Shown here: piece after piece, positions 44,688-55,697 of the stretch
Position numbering within the stretch: position 1 is the first letter of the stretch
How the letters are laid out: every line of letters begins with the position of its first letter
Origin: Haberlea rhodopensis
Taxonomy: Eukaryota; Streptophyta; Magnoliopsida; Lamiales; Gesneriaceae
Direction: 5' to 3'
NCBI GenBank assembly: GCA_907163345.1
Contig: CAJQUN010000009.1
Span: forward strand, 4,030,001 to 4,094,000
DNA length: 64,000 nucleotides
Program-made: the position numbers and the translations under genes
Notes under the pieces: generated by a model
What the model saw: only the letters and a program-made list of their open reading frames with translations
Told to the model about the DNA's origin: nothing
The model's database searches: none

Positions 44688-47600
44688 ATGGCGGATCGTT
44701 TCTTTCCTAATGAAATGCCAGATTTTTTACCAGAGAAACAAGAAGAAAAAGCTGGAGGTAGAGACGAGCTAGGGCAAATTATAACTGGGGCTCAAGGAAC
44801 TGAGGAATCACTTTTGAAGCTTCTCTCTCTCCCGTATTCTACCTTCTCTCAGAAACTCCAACGCGCCGCGATCGACCTCAAAGAATCTGTCAGTAATATT
44901 TCCCTAAATTTTAATGTAATCTCGACCATATTATATTCCAATACTCCCTTGGCTACTTCTTTTATCTATAACTTTGAAAAAGAACGATTGTCTAGTAATC
45001 AATTAAGGTTTATGAAATATTTTGTAAGATGGAGTAAAATGAGGTGAAGTTCTGTTGCTTTATGTACAGATGGTGGTGGGGACATGGGGTATGACTGAGC
45101 AACACGTGGAGGATTTCAGTCTGTATGCTGGTAGTCTTGGAACTGCGTTTTTGCTCTTCAAATCTTTTCAAGTAACAGGCAACGCCAGTGATTTGAGTCT
45201 TTCCTTGGAGATTATCAAGGCTTGTGACTCCTCTTCAACCCACTCCAAGTATGGTCATTTGGCACCTTTTAACTTATACATGTTAATTGTTGTTGGTGTG
45301 TTATTTTGCTACAAAAATATTTAATACTGTATGGGAATTTCTGTTTCTTGGTTATGATTTTTTCATTGTTGATGCTCCGGGCCCATGAGCTTTGGGACTC
45401 AACCATTCAACCATTTTACATCTGTCCTCATTTTACTTGATTAACCAAGTTAATGGAAGTGTTCATCATATGGAATAGGTTATGAAAATAACCTCAATAA
45501 GTGATTAGACTGTTGTCAGGGCATTACAAGTCATATAACATATGCGTAGCCTGCGATTTTAAGTTTGTGTTTGGTTTGAAAGATTTGATTTTTGAAAGAA
45601 TTTCAAGCTTGAATTTCAAGTAACACTCATTTTGCGCGTATTCAAAGTCCACAACAATTAGTAACGATATATTTATATGGATACTAGCCCTACACGCACA
45701 CATATATATGAAAATGCGAAAATTGTATAAAATGAGTATTTTGTATAAACAATGAGTTTGAGGATATCCAATCAAATCAAATCAAATGTTTTTATTACTC
45801 AATCCAAATGCATCATAATTTTGTTTGTAACCCTTAGGAATTTTTAACATTGTGATAAGAAAATGAAGGTGCTCTTTTGAAGTATTAGTGGAAAATTGTG
45901 TTTGTTTGGCTTCATGACAGCTCTACCGCATTGTTCTTTGATATGGCTTACTTGCTATAAGTTATATTGTTGGATCCGAGTCTCTTAAGTGATGTGCTGC
46001 TGTCAGGGATGTAAGTTTTCTATGTGGAAGGGGTGGCATATGTGCTTTGGGAGCTGTGGTGGCAAAATATGCTGGCGCCAAGCAGTTGCTTCATGATTAT
46101 TTGACCAAATTTAAAGAGGTTGGTCTAAATACCTGTTTGACCTTTTATAATTTAAGTTAAGTTTGATACAATTGTGATCTAAAACAGAGAATTCCATCTT
46201 CTATACAGATAAAGCTGTCAAAAGATCTTCCAGACGAGCTGCTGTATGGTAGAGTCGGATACTTATGGGCGTGTTTATTTCTCAATAAGCATTTGGGCAA
46301 TGAAACACTACCTTCACCAACCATGGTATTGGTGTTTTATCAGTTTGTTTCCTATCTTATTGAAAACATCCTTTTGAATGAGGGACCAATGATTTTCTGA
46401 ACTGTGGGTAGGATCCTGTTGTGAGAGAAATTATCAAGAATGGAAGAAAACTAGGTAGAAAATCGGGTAGTCCATTGATGTTTGAATGGCATGGCGAGAG
46501 ATACTGGGGTGCAGCCCACGGGTTGGCTGGCATCATGCACGTTTTGATGCACTTTGAACTGACATCAGACGAGCGTGAAGATGTCAAAGGAACTCTGAAA
46601 TATATGATCAAGAACCGATTTTTGAGTGGTAATTACCCTTCGAGTGAAGAAGATGGGAAGAGAGATGCTCTTGTGCACTGGTGCCATGGAGCTCCAGGGA
46701 TTGCCCTCACTCTCATCAAAGCATTTGAGGTAATGAATTTGATTTGCTTCACTTTTTTCAAGGGTTTATATTAGGTTAATTGCATGTACTTTTCCTGAGG
46801 CATCTTGAGAATTATGCTAACCTCCCTAAAATCCATGACCATATCTGAACATTTTGGTGGATTTGGCGGTGTGAGACATGTATATTTCTATCTCTATCAT
46901 ACAAAATAATATTGTTATTTCTTTGGACTGAGCATACAAAATTTTCTTCTCAAAAAGGGCTTCTATAAAAATTTAAAATTTGTAATATATACATTAGGGA
47001 TGGCAACGGGTCGGGTTTGGGACGAGTTTGGCCAATCCCAAGACCCGCCTCGCTACACAAAAACCCAAACCCGCCCCGCCCTGCTTAGACCCGCGAACCC
47101 GGCGGGTTTACCCGCCCCGCCCGGGAACCATTTTTTATTTTTTAAAAATTTAGCTAGAAATCAATTTTGAAACACAAAAATTGAGTTTTGTGATTGAAGT
47201 TCATGTTTTCCTCGAGTAAATATTTATAATAAGCATTGTAAAACTATCTTTAAGCTACCAAATATTTATTAATTTGCTCTCATTCCCTTCAAAATGTCCA
47301 ACTTCTTTAATATGAACACATGAGTTTCGATATAAAATTAAATAATGACACTTTATTGTTCAATCAAAGAAGTGAAATGTATATTCAATATTAATTTTTT
47401 TTTTTTTAAAATTAAAATGTATAGCAGGGCCAATCCCAGGACCCGCCCCGGCCCGCTTCCAAACCTGGTTGAAGCTGGTCCAGACCCGCCCTGGCGAGGG
47501 GTTCAATGCGGGTCCGGGTCTGGACTCGCCCTATTGTCATCCCTAATATACATATGTCTATTTTTATTGTATACCACGACAATTAAACATTTAATCTCAA

Positions 47601-48893
47601 TTGATTGAGATAGGCTAAATAAACCACAGAAAGAATCAAGTCGGGTCGTGCAGATGTGCCTGTATTTAGTTTTTTCAAGTCAGAACTTGTAATGGTTAAC
47701 CCCTTTTGGACTCCACATCTTTCTATCTTTACTTTACCGCATAAAGAAAATATTATTTAGTCTTTCAGTGTAAGCATGCCAACTTTATGTTATTATCAAT
47801 ATAAATATATATATATAGTGACAATCATACCCTTATTTAATCTAATTAAGCCATAATTCTTTTTTAATTCCAATATTTATTCAAATGAGAGTATTTTAGT
47901 AAAGAAAAGGCATTTTTGGCCGACCAATGCCCCATATAGTGCAGTGGCTTGGTGTAGAAGCCTTGACCATCTACTGATCAAAGACTATAGGGGCGAACTG
48001 CTCTACATTCAGCCACACCATTGTGACCCCGAAGCCATCTTCTTCTAGTTGCGGGACGAAATCCGATAGCCAATCGCTGGCTCTGAATAACCAATAAGCT
48101 CAATTCTTCCAACAAGATAACGAGGCTGGGGCGGGCTTGAGGGATGACATTATTACAATAATTTACAACTAAAAATGATCCCTGTTGAAATAGTTGTTTA
48201 ATAATACAATGATTTAATAATTCTAACAGCTGACAGAAACATTTAATTGTATGCATGCAACCTGTGTGCATGATGTGTAAGATGACGTGGAATATGTGGC
48301 AACTGCACTAATGCGGTCGTTTCTTACCGTAGTTGATGTATGCAGGAATCAGGATTGTTGTTTTAGCGTGGAAGATTTGTATATCGGGCATATTCCTGGG
48401 AAGATTAGAACACAATTTACCATGTGCCAGGAATTCGTAGTTACTATGTTATGTTATTCTTCATAAAAAAATGGTTCTTTTGTTCTTTTTCACTGCCATA
48501 GGTCGTATCATCTAACCGCTAACGGTGTCTCGAAAAAAATGCATGTGAATCCAGGCATTCGGAGATAAAGAGTTTCTTCAAGCTGCCATGGATGCAGCGG
48601 AGGTAGTTTGGAATCGTGGGCTACTGAAACGAGTTGGGATTTGCCATGGCATAAGTGGAAACGCATACGTGTTCCTTTCCCTTTATCAACTGACGGGCAT
48701 TGTGGAGTATTTATACAGAGCTAAAGCTTTTGCGTCTTTTTTGCTGAATAGATCTCACATCCTTATTACGTCTGGAGAAATGCATGGAGGAGACTGTCCC
48801 TTTTCACTGTTCGAAGGTATTGGGGGTATGGCTTATCTTTTCCTTGACATGGGTGATCCAAAGAATGCTAGGTTCCCAGCATATGATGTGTGA
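44688..48893 (+). CDS. LanC-like protein, GCL2 type, copy 1 (six exons)
   Basis: Proposed exons are 44688-44888, 45070-45248, 46007-46118, 46209-46325, 46412-46729 and 48555-48893 (1266 nt, 421 residues). All junctions keep phase. The N-terminus MADRFFPNEMPDFLPE, the (alpha/alpha)-barrel repeats and the end at FPAYDV match full-length plant GCR2-like/LanC-like proteins. Zinc and active-site motifs are present: AAHGLAG, HWCHGAPG (Cys about 294) and GICHGISGN (Cys about 339, His about 340). These soluble or membrane-associated proteins resemble bacterial lanthionine cyclases; animal relatives add glutathione to dehydroamino acids, and the plant role is debated. The intron 1 donor is the non-standard-looking CT|GTCAGT, needed to keep alignment and present in both copies. 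Intron 5 holds a hAT MITE. The ATG was chosen over a longer frame that lacks an upstream ATG. Confidence 0.88.
46995..47545. mobile_element. hAT-type MITE in intron 5 of LanC-like copy 1
   Basis: Terminal inverted repeats TAGGGATGGCAACGGG and CCCTATTGTCATCCCTA (imperfect) enclose 551 bp. A perfect 8-bp duplication ATATACAT flanks it (46987-46994 and 47546-47553), diagnostic of the hAT superfamily. The ends are rich in GGGT/ACCC motifs and the middle is AT-rich. It has no coding capacity. LanC-like copy 2 cannot be compared because its intron 5 is interrupted at 62344. Confidence 0.9.
47554..48554. other. Remainder of intron 5, LanC-like copy 1
   Basis: Contains a short TATATA run (47808-47816) and a GC-richer stretch (47930-48140) of unknown origin. 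AGAATCAAGTCGGGT at 47632-47646 recurs near 54657, a small dispersed repeat. No coding region. Confidence 0.45.
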
Positions 48894-49114
48894 CAAAATT
48901 TGCCCGTGGATACATGAAAACTTTGTTTAGGGAAGGGCACCTTGTTCATGTTAATAGCGTTTTAAGTGTGTGTGGTACGTTAAGAGAGTCTCGAATGCTT
49001 GCATATTTGTGTGTGTGTGTTCTTGGTTGTCACTCTTGTATAAAGAGACTAATCATAGCTGTAGTCTTTGTGTATATCTATATTTTAACATCGTTTGAGG
49101 TATGTGGTGAGATG

Positions 49115-49528
49115 TAGGGGTGGTTATCGGATCAAACCGGTCCGGTCCGGACCGGAACCGGCCGGTTCCGGGCCCACTATGGGCGGAACCGGTCCGATCC
49201 GGTAAGGAACCGGTCGGATCCGGTTCCGGTTCCACCGGTTTCGGGTTGGACCGGTTCCAACCCGGAACCGGGTTTTTCTTTTTTTTTTTTTTAAAAAAGG
49301 AAAAAAGGAAAGGATTTATCGAATTTTTTTTTTTTTTTAAAAAATGGATCCGGTTCCGGTTCAATCCGGAACCGGATCCGTTTGGTCCGGAACCGGTAAG
49401 ATACCGGATCCGGAACGGTAGAACCGATCCGTCCGGTATCAAACCGGTTCCGGACCGGTTCGGGACCGGTTAGTCCGGTTCCGGTTTCGGACCGGGTCCG
49501 GATCGACCCGGTCCGATAAGCACCCCTA
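49115..49528. mobile_element. hAT-type MITE rich in CCGGTTCCGG
   Basis: Terminal repeats TAGGGGTGGTTATCGGA and TCCGATAAGCACCCCTA are nearly perfect. The 8-bp duplication GTGAGATG is perfect (49107-49114 and 49529-49536). The 414-bp body is dominated by GGAACCGG/CCGGTTCC words around a central poly-T/poly-A core. Apparent Gly/Pro/Arg-rich frames here are repeat artefacts. It sits 220 bp after the stop of LanC-like copy 1, possibly in the 3' UTR or just beyond. Confidence 0.92.
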
Positions 49529-49536
49529 GTGAGATG

Positions 49537-50480
49537 TGATTGGCTTGAATAAAGCTAGAAAAGTTCGTATAGATCCCAATCCAATGGTTATTAATATGAG
49601 AGAGCCCAATCACACATGCACCAATGTGTGTGTGTGATGTATTTATCTTTAAAAAAAAAGTGGGTCTAATGTACTATGAAAGTCGAAAGGTGAGTTTTTC
49701 ATTTTCTTATATAAAGTTTACATAATTTTATATTGTAAATCAAATTTTATGTGAACTTTTTTTTTAAAAAATGTCAGTTTCACCATTATTTTTGTATGCT
49801 TTCTCATCTTGAATTGACTAGGCAAAGCCTAATTAAATTCAGTGGGTACGCCATGATTAATTTCGATTTGGAATCAGAATAGCGTTTTCATATGAACATT
49901 CCGCATATCATGACATTGTTTATGGAAAATTCAAAGTCAACTATTTGATCGATTGTATAACCGAGTGGCTACTTTCTGTGCGGGATTAAATTTAATTTGG
50001 TCGAGGTTTCGATATTTGAATTTCAAATGTTTTGAGGAGATGAACAATTTGTTTAGCAACGTACAGATATATGATGAGATCTGGTTGAGTTTTAGAGTAT
50101 CAATTTTATATTGCATACTTTAACGATGGTGGAGTGATTGCTATGCCCATAGGATGAGTTACTGTCCAATGGTTTGATTTCACATCAAACGCACCCCTTA
50201 ATGGTCTTGAAATTTGGAGAATGGCGAAGACTTGACTCACAAAGACTAGCCCTGTTAATGGTTCATTTCTACATTTTTTAATCCATCCATTTCTGTGGAC
50301 TCCATCCTACTTAATTTCCATTTAGTCAAATTTCTGTAGCTTGGATGATCATAATACCATAATATTTTTTTATAACCATTTCTCTAACCAACTTTTATCC
50401 ATTTTAAGTTTGAAAAATATGTATTACGTAAAAAAAACAATTATATTATTATTTCCGGTAACATGGTTCAGTGGAGATCT
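49537..50480. other. Intergenic, no gene recognised
   Basis: AT-rich; contains a short TG run near 49627. Nothing else supported. Confidence 0.45.
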
Positions 50481-50481
50481 T

Positions 50482-50712
50482 TTTCCCTCCATCCAACGTC
50501 TCTTCGATAAGATGGATGTTCTTGTTCATGATGCAAAAGTTTTACCAGAGAAATTTGATGATATTTTGAGAAGGGTTAGTATGGCTATGCTTAAAATCCC
50601 ATTTCTTGATTTTGTTTTTGGTCATTTTATTTCATGGTTGCATTTTCTTGCCTCCATCAAGAATCTTTGGGAATTAAAAGATGTTACATGTGAAAAGGAG
50701 ATAAGGGGTTGA
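50482..50712 (+). pseudogene. Possible last exon of an uncharacterised plant protein
   Basis: The open stretch reads FPSIQRLFDKMDVLVHDAKV, then LPEKFDDILRRV, then a hydrophobic FLDFVFGHFISWLHFLASI, and ends at a TGA after KEIRG. The pattern of an amphipathic helix, an LPxKFDD motif and a hydrophobic F(L/V)HxISW segment resembles the end of a plant-specific family I cannot name. No start codon or upstream exon was found, so it is listed as a fragment. It could also be chance in AT-rich DNA. Confidence 0.33.
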
Positions 50713-51397
50713 TGCTAGTTGCAATAGTGTTGAGGAAAAAGAAGCATATTCTTTGCAAGAAAAGGCTAATACATCAAGATATATCAAATAAATTTGAAAA
50801 GTGTTTGATTAATCGAATATACGAAGCTACTACTAAGATTGATAATTGTTTGCTGTTGGTGTTATTAAATTCTTAGGAAAAATAATTGACTAAATTAATA
50901 TAAATTGATGTCGTTTATGTTGTTTAGATTCATCACTCACTAGTTTTGAATGTTATCATGATTTTAATCTTGATTGTGCATATATAGATTGATTGATTGA
51001 TGAAAGTTAAATAACACTTGGACTAATTGACTATGACTAAGGTGAGGAAGGAATTGAATTTTCAATTGATGAATATTCAAATAAAATTGAGTCTTTTGTG
51101 AATCGATGAAATAGATGATAATATCCAAGGTAGAGTTGATCAATACCAAGAATCGCTTTCGTTAGTTTAATCTTTGCTTTAATTTTAATTAGTATAATTC
51201 ATTCACAACCCCACCATTTTTACTTTACTATTTTGTTTTGATTTCCATTAACACGAGAATCCACACCTCCTCGTGGGATCGATTTATCGTACTCCATATA
51301 CTACTCAAATCATCCCATTTTATCATTTATTAACTTGAGTTATCAATTAACTCAATCAAGTAGTATATTCATTTCTAAGGTTCATTTAATGCAATCT
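50713..51397. other. AT-rich stretch, partly an older LTR-like block
   Basis: No gene. Its right part, and the sequence resuming at 52648, were contiguous before the solo LTR at 51403 inserted, shown by the TATTC duplication. The combined block, up to about 53538, carries GATCGATCGC motifs and on the minus strand starts TGTGATGCCTAGAAC, similar to the block at 664. It is therefore probably an old LTR in minus orientation. Confidence 0.4.
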
Positions 51398-51402
51398 TAT
51401 TC

Positions 51403-52642
51403 TGTTGGAATCGAAGAGGGGGAGTGAATGAGATTCCTTAGCTACTTTAGCTTTTTAAAATGAGTTTGCAAAATAAAAGAGTTTGCGCTTGCGGAAGCCT
51501 TACGTCAATCGATAAATAAAAAGAATAAGTAAATAAATGCGTAATGAAAATTAAAGCAATAAAAGACACAAAGATTTGTTATAGAAGTTCGGCGATGAAT
51601 CGCCTACGTCTCCTCTTCCCGGTTAGATAACCTCCATCCGAGGTTCCACTAGAATAAATGATCTTGGCCTTGAGGGCTCCAAGTTAGCCACAACCCACTC
51701 TTCCCGAGTACACAAAGTTCTTCCCGAGCACACCACTCTTCACGAGTACACAAAGCTCTTCACGAGCTACCAACACTCTTCACGAGTCTTCTTGGCCTTA
51801 AGGGCTCCAAGGATAGCCACAACACATGCACCAACTTTACTTGTTGGCGACTTTACAATTTATCAACTTGCTTTGGTGTTGGAGGAGCTTTACAATAAAC
51901 CAAACAAAAAACACATTCACGGTGTACTCACACGAAGACAACAAGACTCTATCAAGATAAAACAATTACAAGCTCCAATACAACAACAATGTATGGAGTT
52001 TGCAATGCTATAATAAATTTGAATTATGCAAAGCTTGTAGAAGTTTGTAGGCTTGTTTCTTGTCTTCAAAATGCTCCAAAACATCCATATTTATAGTGTA
52101 GGAGGCCCTCTAGGCTCCTACTAGCAGTTGCTACACATAAGGCTGAAATCACTCATGCATCGCCTCAGACATCGCCTCAGGCGATCACCATCGCCGCGCC
52201 CCAACGGTCAGCAGATTACACGCATCGCCTCAGGCGATGGGTCGATCGCCTCAGGCGATCCAAAGCCAAAATCAAGGCCGTAGCCTCAGCATGTCCAAAA
52301 TCATCATCGCCTCAAACGAACCAGTCATCGCCTCAGGCGTTCAGGCCATCGCCTCAGGCGATCATTGCCATCGCCTCGGGCGAACTCCCCCTGCGCGCAT
52401 GCCTCGGCGTCGCTTCAGTCGATGGCCGTGGCGAAGTCTTCATGGCTGCCATCGCCTGGGGCGATGGTCACCAGATTGTGCACACTTGATTTTCTTCATT
52501 TCAAACCACTTTTAATCACTTAATCTGCACACTAAGTACACACATTAGTATAACAAACACAAGTTTTGTTGATCATCAAAACTCAAAGATAAACCGGGGA
52601 TAATTTACGCATTAAACGCAACCATGCGTTTAAGACTCAACA
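51403..52642 (-). mobile_element. Solo LTR of the gag-only Copia family
   Basis: It starts TGTTGGAATCG, ends AGACTCAACA, is 1240 bp long, and has a perfect duplication TATTC (51398-51402 and 52643-52647). It is clearly related to 8010-9338 but diverged, and has more CTCTTCACGAG units (51700-51790). Confidence 0.92.
52150..52470. repeat. Expanded cluster of ATCGCCTCAGGCGAT hairpin motifs
   Basis: At least four complete copies of ATCGCCTCAGGCGAT plus several variants (CTCAGACATCGCCTC, CTCGGGCGA, CAGGCGTT) occur within the solo LTR at 51403-52642. There are more than in the LTRs at 2640-9338, so motif number changes between family members. Confidence 0.82.
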
Positions 52643-52754
52643 TATTCCATTGTTCAAGATTTCCTTAGAATGTGCTAAACACCATAAAAATTCATCCATA
52701 AAATACCACATTTCAAAATCCCACAACTTAACAAATTTCCTCAAAAATTATGAT

Positions 52755-52915
52755 CCGCGATCGATCGCGTGATGTCAAAATTCAAAGCCAAGTTTCAATC
52801 TTCCGTGATTGATTGCAGTCCAGCTCGCGATCGATCATGACACTGTGCATCTGCCAAACAGTTTCATCGATGCCGCGCGATCGATCGGGCATTGCCTCGC
52901 GATCGACCACGGAAA
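52755..52915. repeat. Cluster of CGCGATCGATCGCG-type palindromes
   Basis: CGCGATCGATCGCG, CGCGATCGATCATG, GCGCGATCGATCGGG and CGCGATCGACCACGG lie within 160 bp. This parallels the cluster at 1456-1651, in the opposite orientation. Confidence 0.75.
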
Positions 52916-53538
52916 CCTCTTTCACCTCAAACCCACAAAAATTCCATCATCAAGTTATCAAACTACCCTCAAAACTTCAATTACAACTCATAAATATAAA
53001 TACCATACCTATTTGACACCAAAATCAAGTTAGAAGCAATATTTGTTCTTGAATCCAAGCCTCTCCACAATTGAAGAAGAAAGGGGAGAAGGGTTTGGAA
53101 GAGTGAGAAGTAGAGGTTTTGTAGGTGTAAAGTGGTGAATGTATGTCTTTTTGTAGGATTTTGGGCATGTAAATGCCTTATATAACCCAATGCAGCACTT
53201 GACCAATTCATTAACCCCACAATACAACAACATGAATATTTATCTTCTAATCCATGCTATTTTAATTCATTTTATCAACTTCACAATTTAACATCCAATC
53301 TCAAGATTAATTTACACAATCCAACCATACTCAATTTATCTCAAAACCGAGTCCAAATCACATAACTCATCTCGACCCTTAATCATTTCAAACATTATGA
53401 CTCAAATCATAATATTTTATCATACTCGATTTATCTCGAACTGAGTCTAAATACAGAATGATGCTTATCCATAATTATCTCTCAACTATCACATTAAACT
53501 TAACTTAATTAAGGAAACTAAGTTCTAGGCATCACAAA

Positions 53539-54215
53539 ATTGGTATGAAATCTATAATATTTTCGGTACTTATTACACGTGAAGTTGGTATGAAACATAT
53601 ACAATTTTGGTACTAACTGCACATGAATTTGGTATGAAACCTATACAATTTTGGTACTAGTTACACATGAAATTGGTATGCACATATACTATTTTGGTAC
53701 TTATTGCATATGAAGTTTGTATGAAACCTATAAAATTCTGGTACTTATTACACGTGAAGTTGGTATGAAACCTATACAATTTTGGTACTAAGTATGCATA
53801 AAATTGGTATGGAACCTATAAATTTTGGTACTTATTATACAATTTTGGTACTAAATATACATAAAATTATCAAGAAACCTATATATCTTATGTACTAAGT
53901 ATACATAAAATTGGTATGAAACCATTAAATTTTGGTACTTATTACAAATACAATTGGTATGAACCTATACATTTTTTGTACTTATTTCACGTGAAGTTGG
54001 TATGAAACATATATAGTTTTGGTACTAGTTACACATGAAATTGGCATGAAAGTTATACAATTTTGGTACTAGTTACACATGAAATTATCATGAAACATAT
54101 ACTATATTCGGTACTTATTACACGTGAAGTTGGTATGAAAACATATACAATTTCGGTACTACGTATACATAAAATTGGTATGAACTATGAAACCTATGAA
54201 ATTTTCGTACTAACA
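53539..54215. repeat. Minisatellite of about 44-45 bp units (roughly 15 copies)
   Basis: The consensus is built from TTGGTACT(T/A), then ATTACACGTGAA, then GTTGGTATGAAACCTATACAAT. Successive GGTACT words lie at 53565, 53609 and 53653 (spacing 44). Copies diverge by substitutions and small deletions, and TACTAGTTACACATGAAATT is a recurring variant. The array starts right at the edge of the LTR-like block ending near 53538. Confidence 0.92.
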
Positions 54216-54975
54216 ATATTTCTATATAATATTCTATATTGATGTTAATTTTTTAAATCGAACAAACAAACAATACATCTTTCAAATTAACAATATTTTT
54301 ATGGAATCTTCTATATCGATGTTAATATTCTATATCGAACAAATTAAAAATATATCGTCCAAACAATACCAATAAAAAGAGCATCTTTTAGTTGAATTTG
54401 AGGATGGAGATGGTGATGTTGGGTCCATGTAAATAAGACAGGTAAACACCAAACTTGCACTGAGATTTTAGAGTGCCTTTTTATCTTTCTTTTTTTATTT
54501 TTTATTTTTGCATTATCGAAACAAAATCATCACTTATGCATGTAGTACTCATAGGAAATTCAAAAGATAATAGCTAATATATTTATATTTCTCAAAAAAG
54601 AACAACAACTAAGCCTTAAATCCCAATGAATTGGGGTAGCTACATCAACAATAGAGAGAATCAAGTCGGGTGGAACACGTGCGTCAGTCTTCTTCAAGTG
54701 CTTCTATCGGTCATAATATCATCTTCAATCCACTTGAACTCCAAAAGTTTCCACTTGCACGAGTGTTTATTACATCAAGAAAATAAAAGGAGCCCTCATG
54801 TGACCCCTTAATCCAACATCTTGCCTAACTTCATTTGTAAGAGAAAAGTAAGCAATTATGTGCCCATTACATTCAGATGAACGTAATTACAAAAGTTATT
54901 TTTCAATACAAATGCAGAAGACATAATTTACAATTATGTTACTTGATTACCTATTATTGTTGTTTGTGCATGAAG
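54216..54975. other. Intergenic with a dispersed repeat fragment
   Basis: 54216-54600 is AT-rich. 54601-54830 contains AATCCCAATGAATTGGGGT and AGAATCAAGTCGGGT, words common in LINE-associated plant repeats, but the element was not bounded. 54900-54975 looks like intron sequence ahead of the beta-expansin exon. Confidence 0.35.
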
Positions 54976-55173
54976 GCAAATTCAAACCAATGGTTAGAGA
55001 TGACACATATATGGGGTGCAAATTGGTGTATTATTGCTGGACCTCTTCAAGGACCATTCTCTGTAAAGTTAACAACACTATCGACCGGGAAAACACTCTC
55101 GGCTAGGGATGTGATTCCGAGAAATTGGTCCCCTAAAGCCACTTACATGTCTCGACTCAACTTCTTTTCCTAA
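54976..55173 (+). pseudogene. Beta-expansin last-exon relic
   Basis: After an acceptor-like GTGCATGAAG the frame reads ANSNQWLEMTHIWGANW, then GPFSVKLTTLSTGKTLSARD, then VIPRNWSP and stops after NFFS. This is the C-terminal carbohydrate-binding (CBM63/pollen allergen) domain of beta-expansins: WGA.W, GPFS.RLTT.SGK and VIP.NW.P. The catalytic-like N-terminal domain 45 barrel, signal peptide and upstream exons were not found in the preceding kilobases. Expansins loosen cell walls; this fragment alone could not. Cys in place of the usual residue after WGANW also hints at decay. Confidence 0.72.
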
Positions 55174-55545
55174 AATCCCTCATATTTTTCCAAGGTGGAT
55201 CAAATCTGGTTCTTCCGAAACTCGTGTGGGCTCGAACACACCTAGAGTTGCTCTTTGTTTTGTTAGTTGATTGCAAGTAAGTGTATGTTTGTTAATTGTG
55301 ATATGTAGCCCTCTCCAAAGGAGAGAGTGCGTATTCCATAATTTGTAAAATTGTACATGTTTTAGTCAGCGAGAAATAGTCTTCTCTTTTCTTTTCTTTT
55401 TTTGGTGTGTTTTTTCATATTTCCCCACTGACTCTAGTTGGGAACTGCTTCCTCGTCAGTGTAGCAATCAATAATCCAAATTTAATAATGAATTGGAGTT
55501 TGTGGATTGTTCTAATAGTATTCTATTGTTATTTAATATAACAAT
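55174..55545. other. Possible expansin 3' flank
   Basis: No coding signal. A CTTTTCTTTTCTTTTTTT pyrimidine run lies at about 55386-55402. Confidence 0.4.
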
Positions 55546-55559
55546 AGAAGAATGAGAAT

Positions 55560-55683
55560 GGCCGAATACCACTTGGTCTAGTGGCATAAATCTCTCTCGT
55601 TTGGGAAGTCATGTGTTCAAACTCATGTAAAAACAATTTCCTCTCCGCAATTATAGTTGTGAGTTGATTAAAAAAAAAAACAA
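55560..55683 (+). mobile_element. tRNA-derived SINE
   Basis: A box A-like TGGTCTAGTGGCA and a box B-like GTGTTCAAACTC lie 34 bp apart. A T-rich/AT body with GTGAGTTGATT and a poly-A tail follow. It is flanked by a 14-bp duplication with one mismatch, AGAAGAATGAGAAT (55546-55559) and AGAAGCATGAGAAT (55684-55697). Confidence 0.82.
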
Positions 55684-55697
55684 AGAAGCATGAGAAT

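Noticed and set aside
49120..49473. Open frames on both strands rich in Gly, Pro, Arg and Ser
   Set aside because: They lie wholly inside the hAT MITE at 49115-49528 and come from repeated GGAACCGG words; both strands are open for the same reason.
53539..54215. Regularly spaced repeats that might suggest a CRISPR-like array
   Set aside because: Units are contiguous and diverged with no unique spacers, and the DNA is plant nuclear.
55560..55683. A true tRNA gene
   Set aside because: Box A and box B words are present but no cloverleaf forms; the poly-A tail and target duplication show a SINE.
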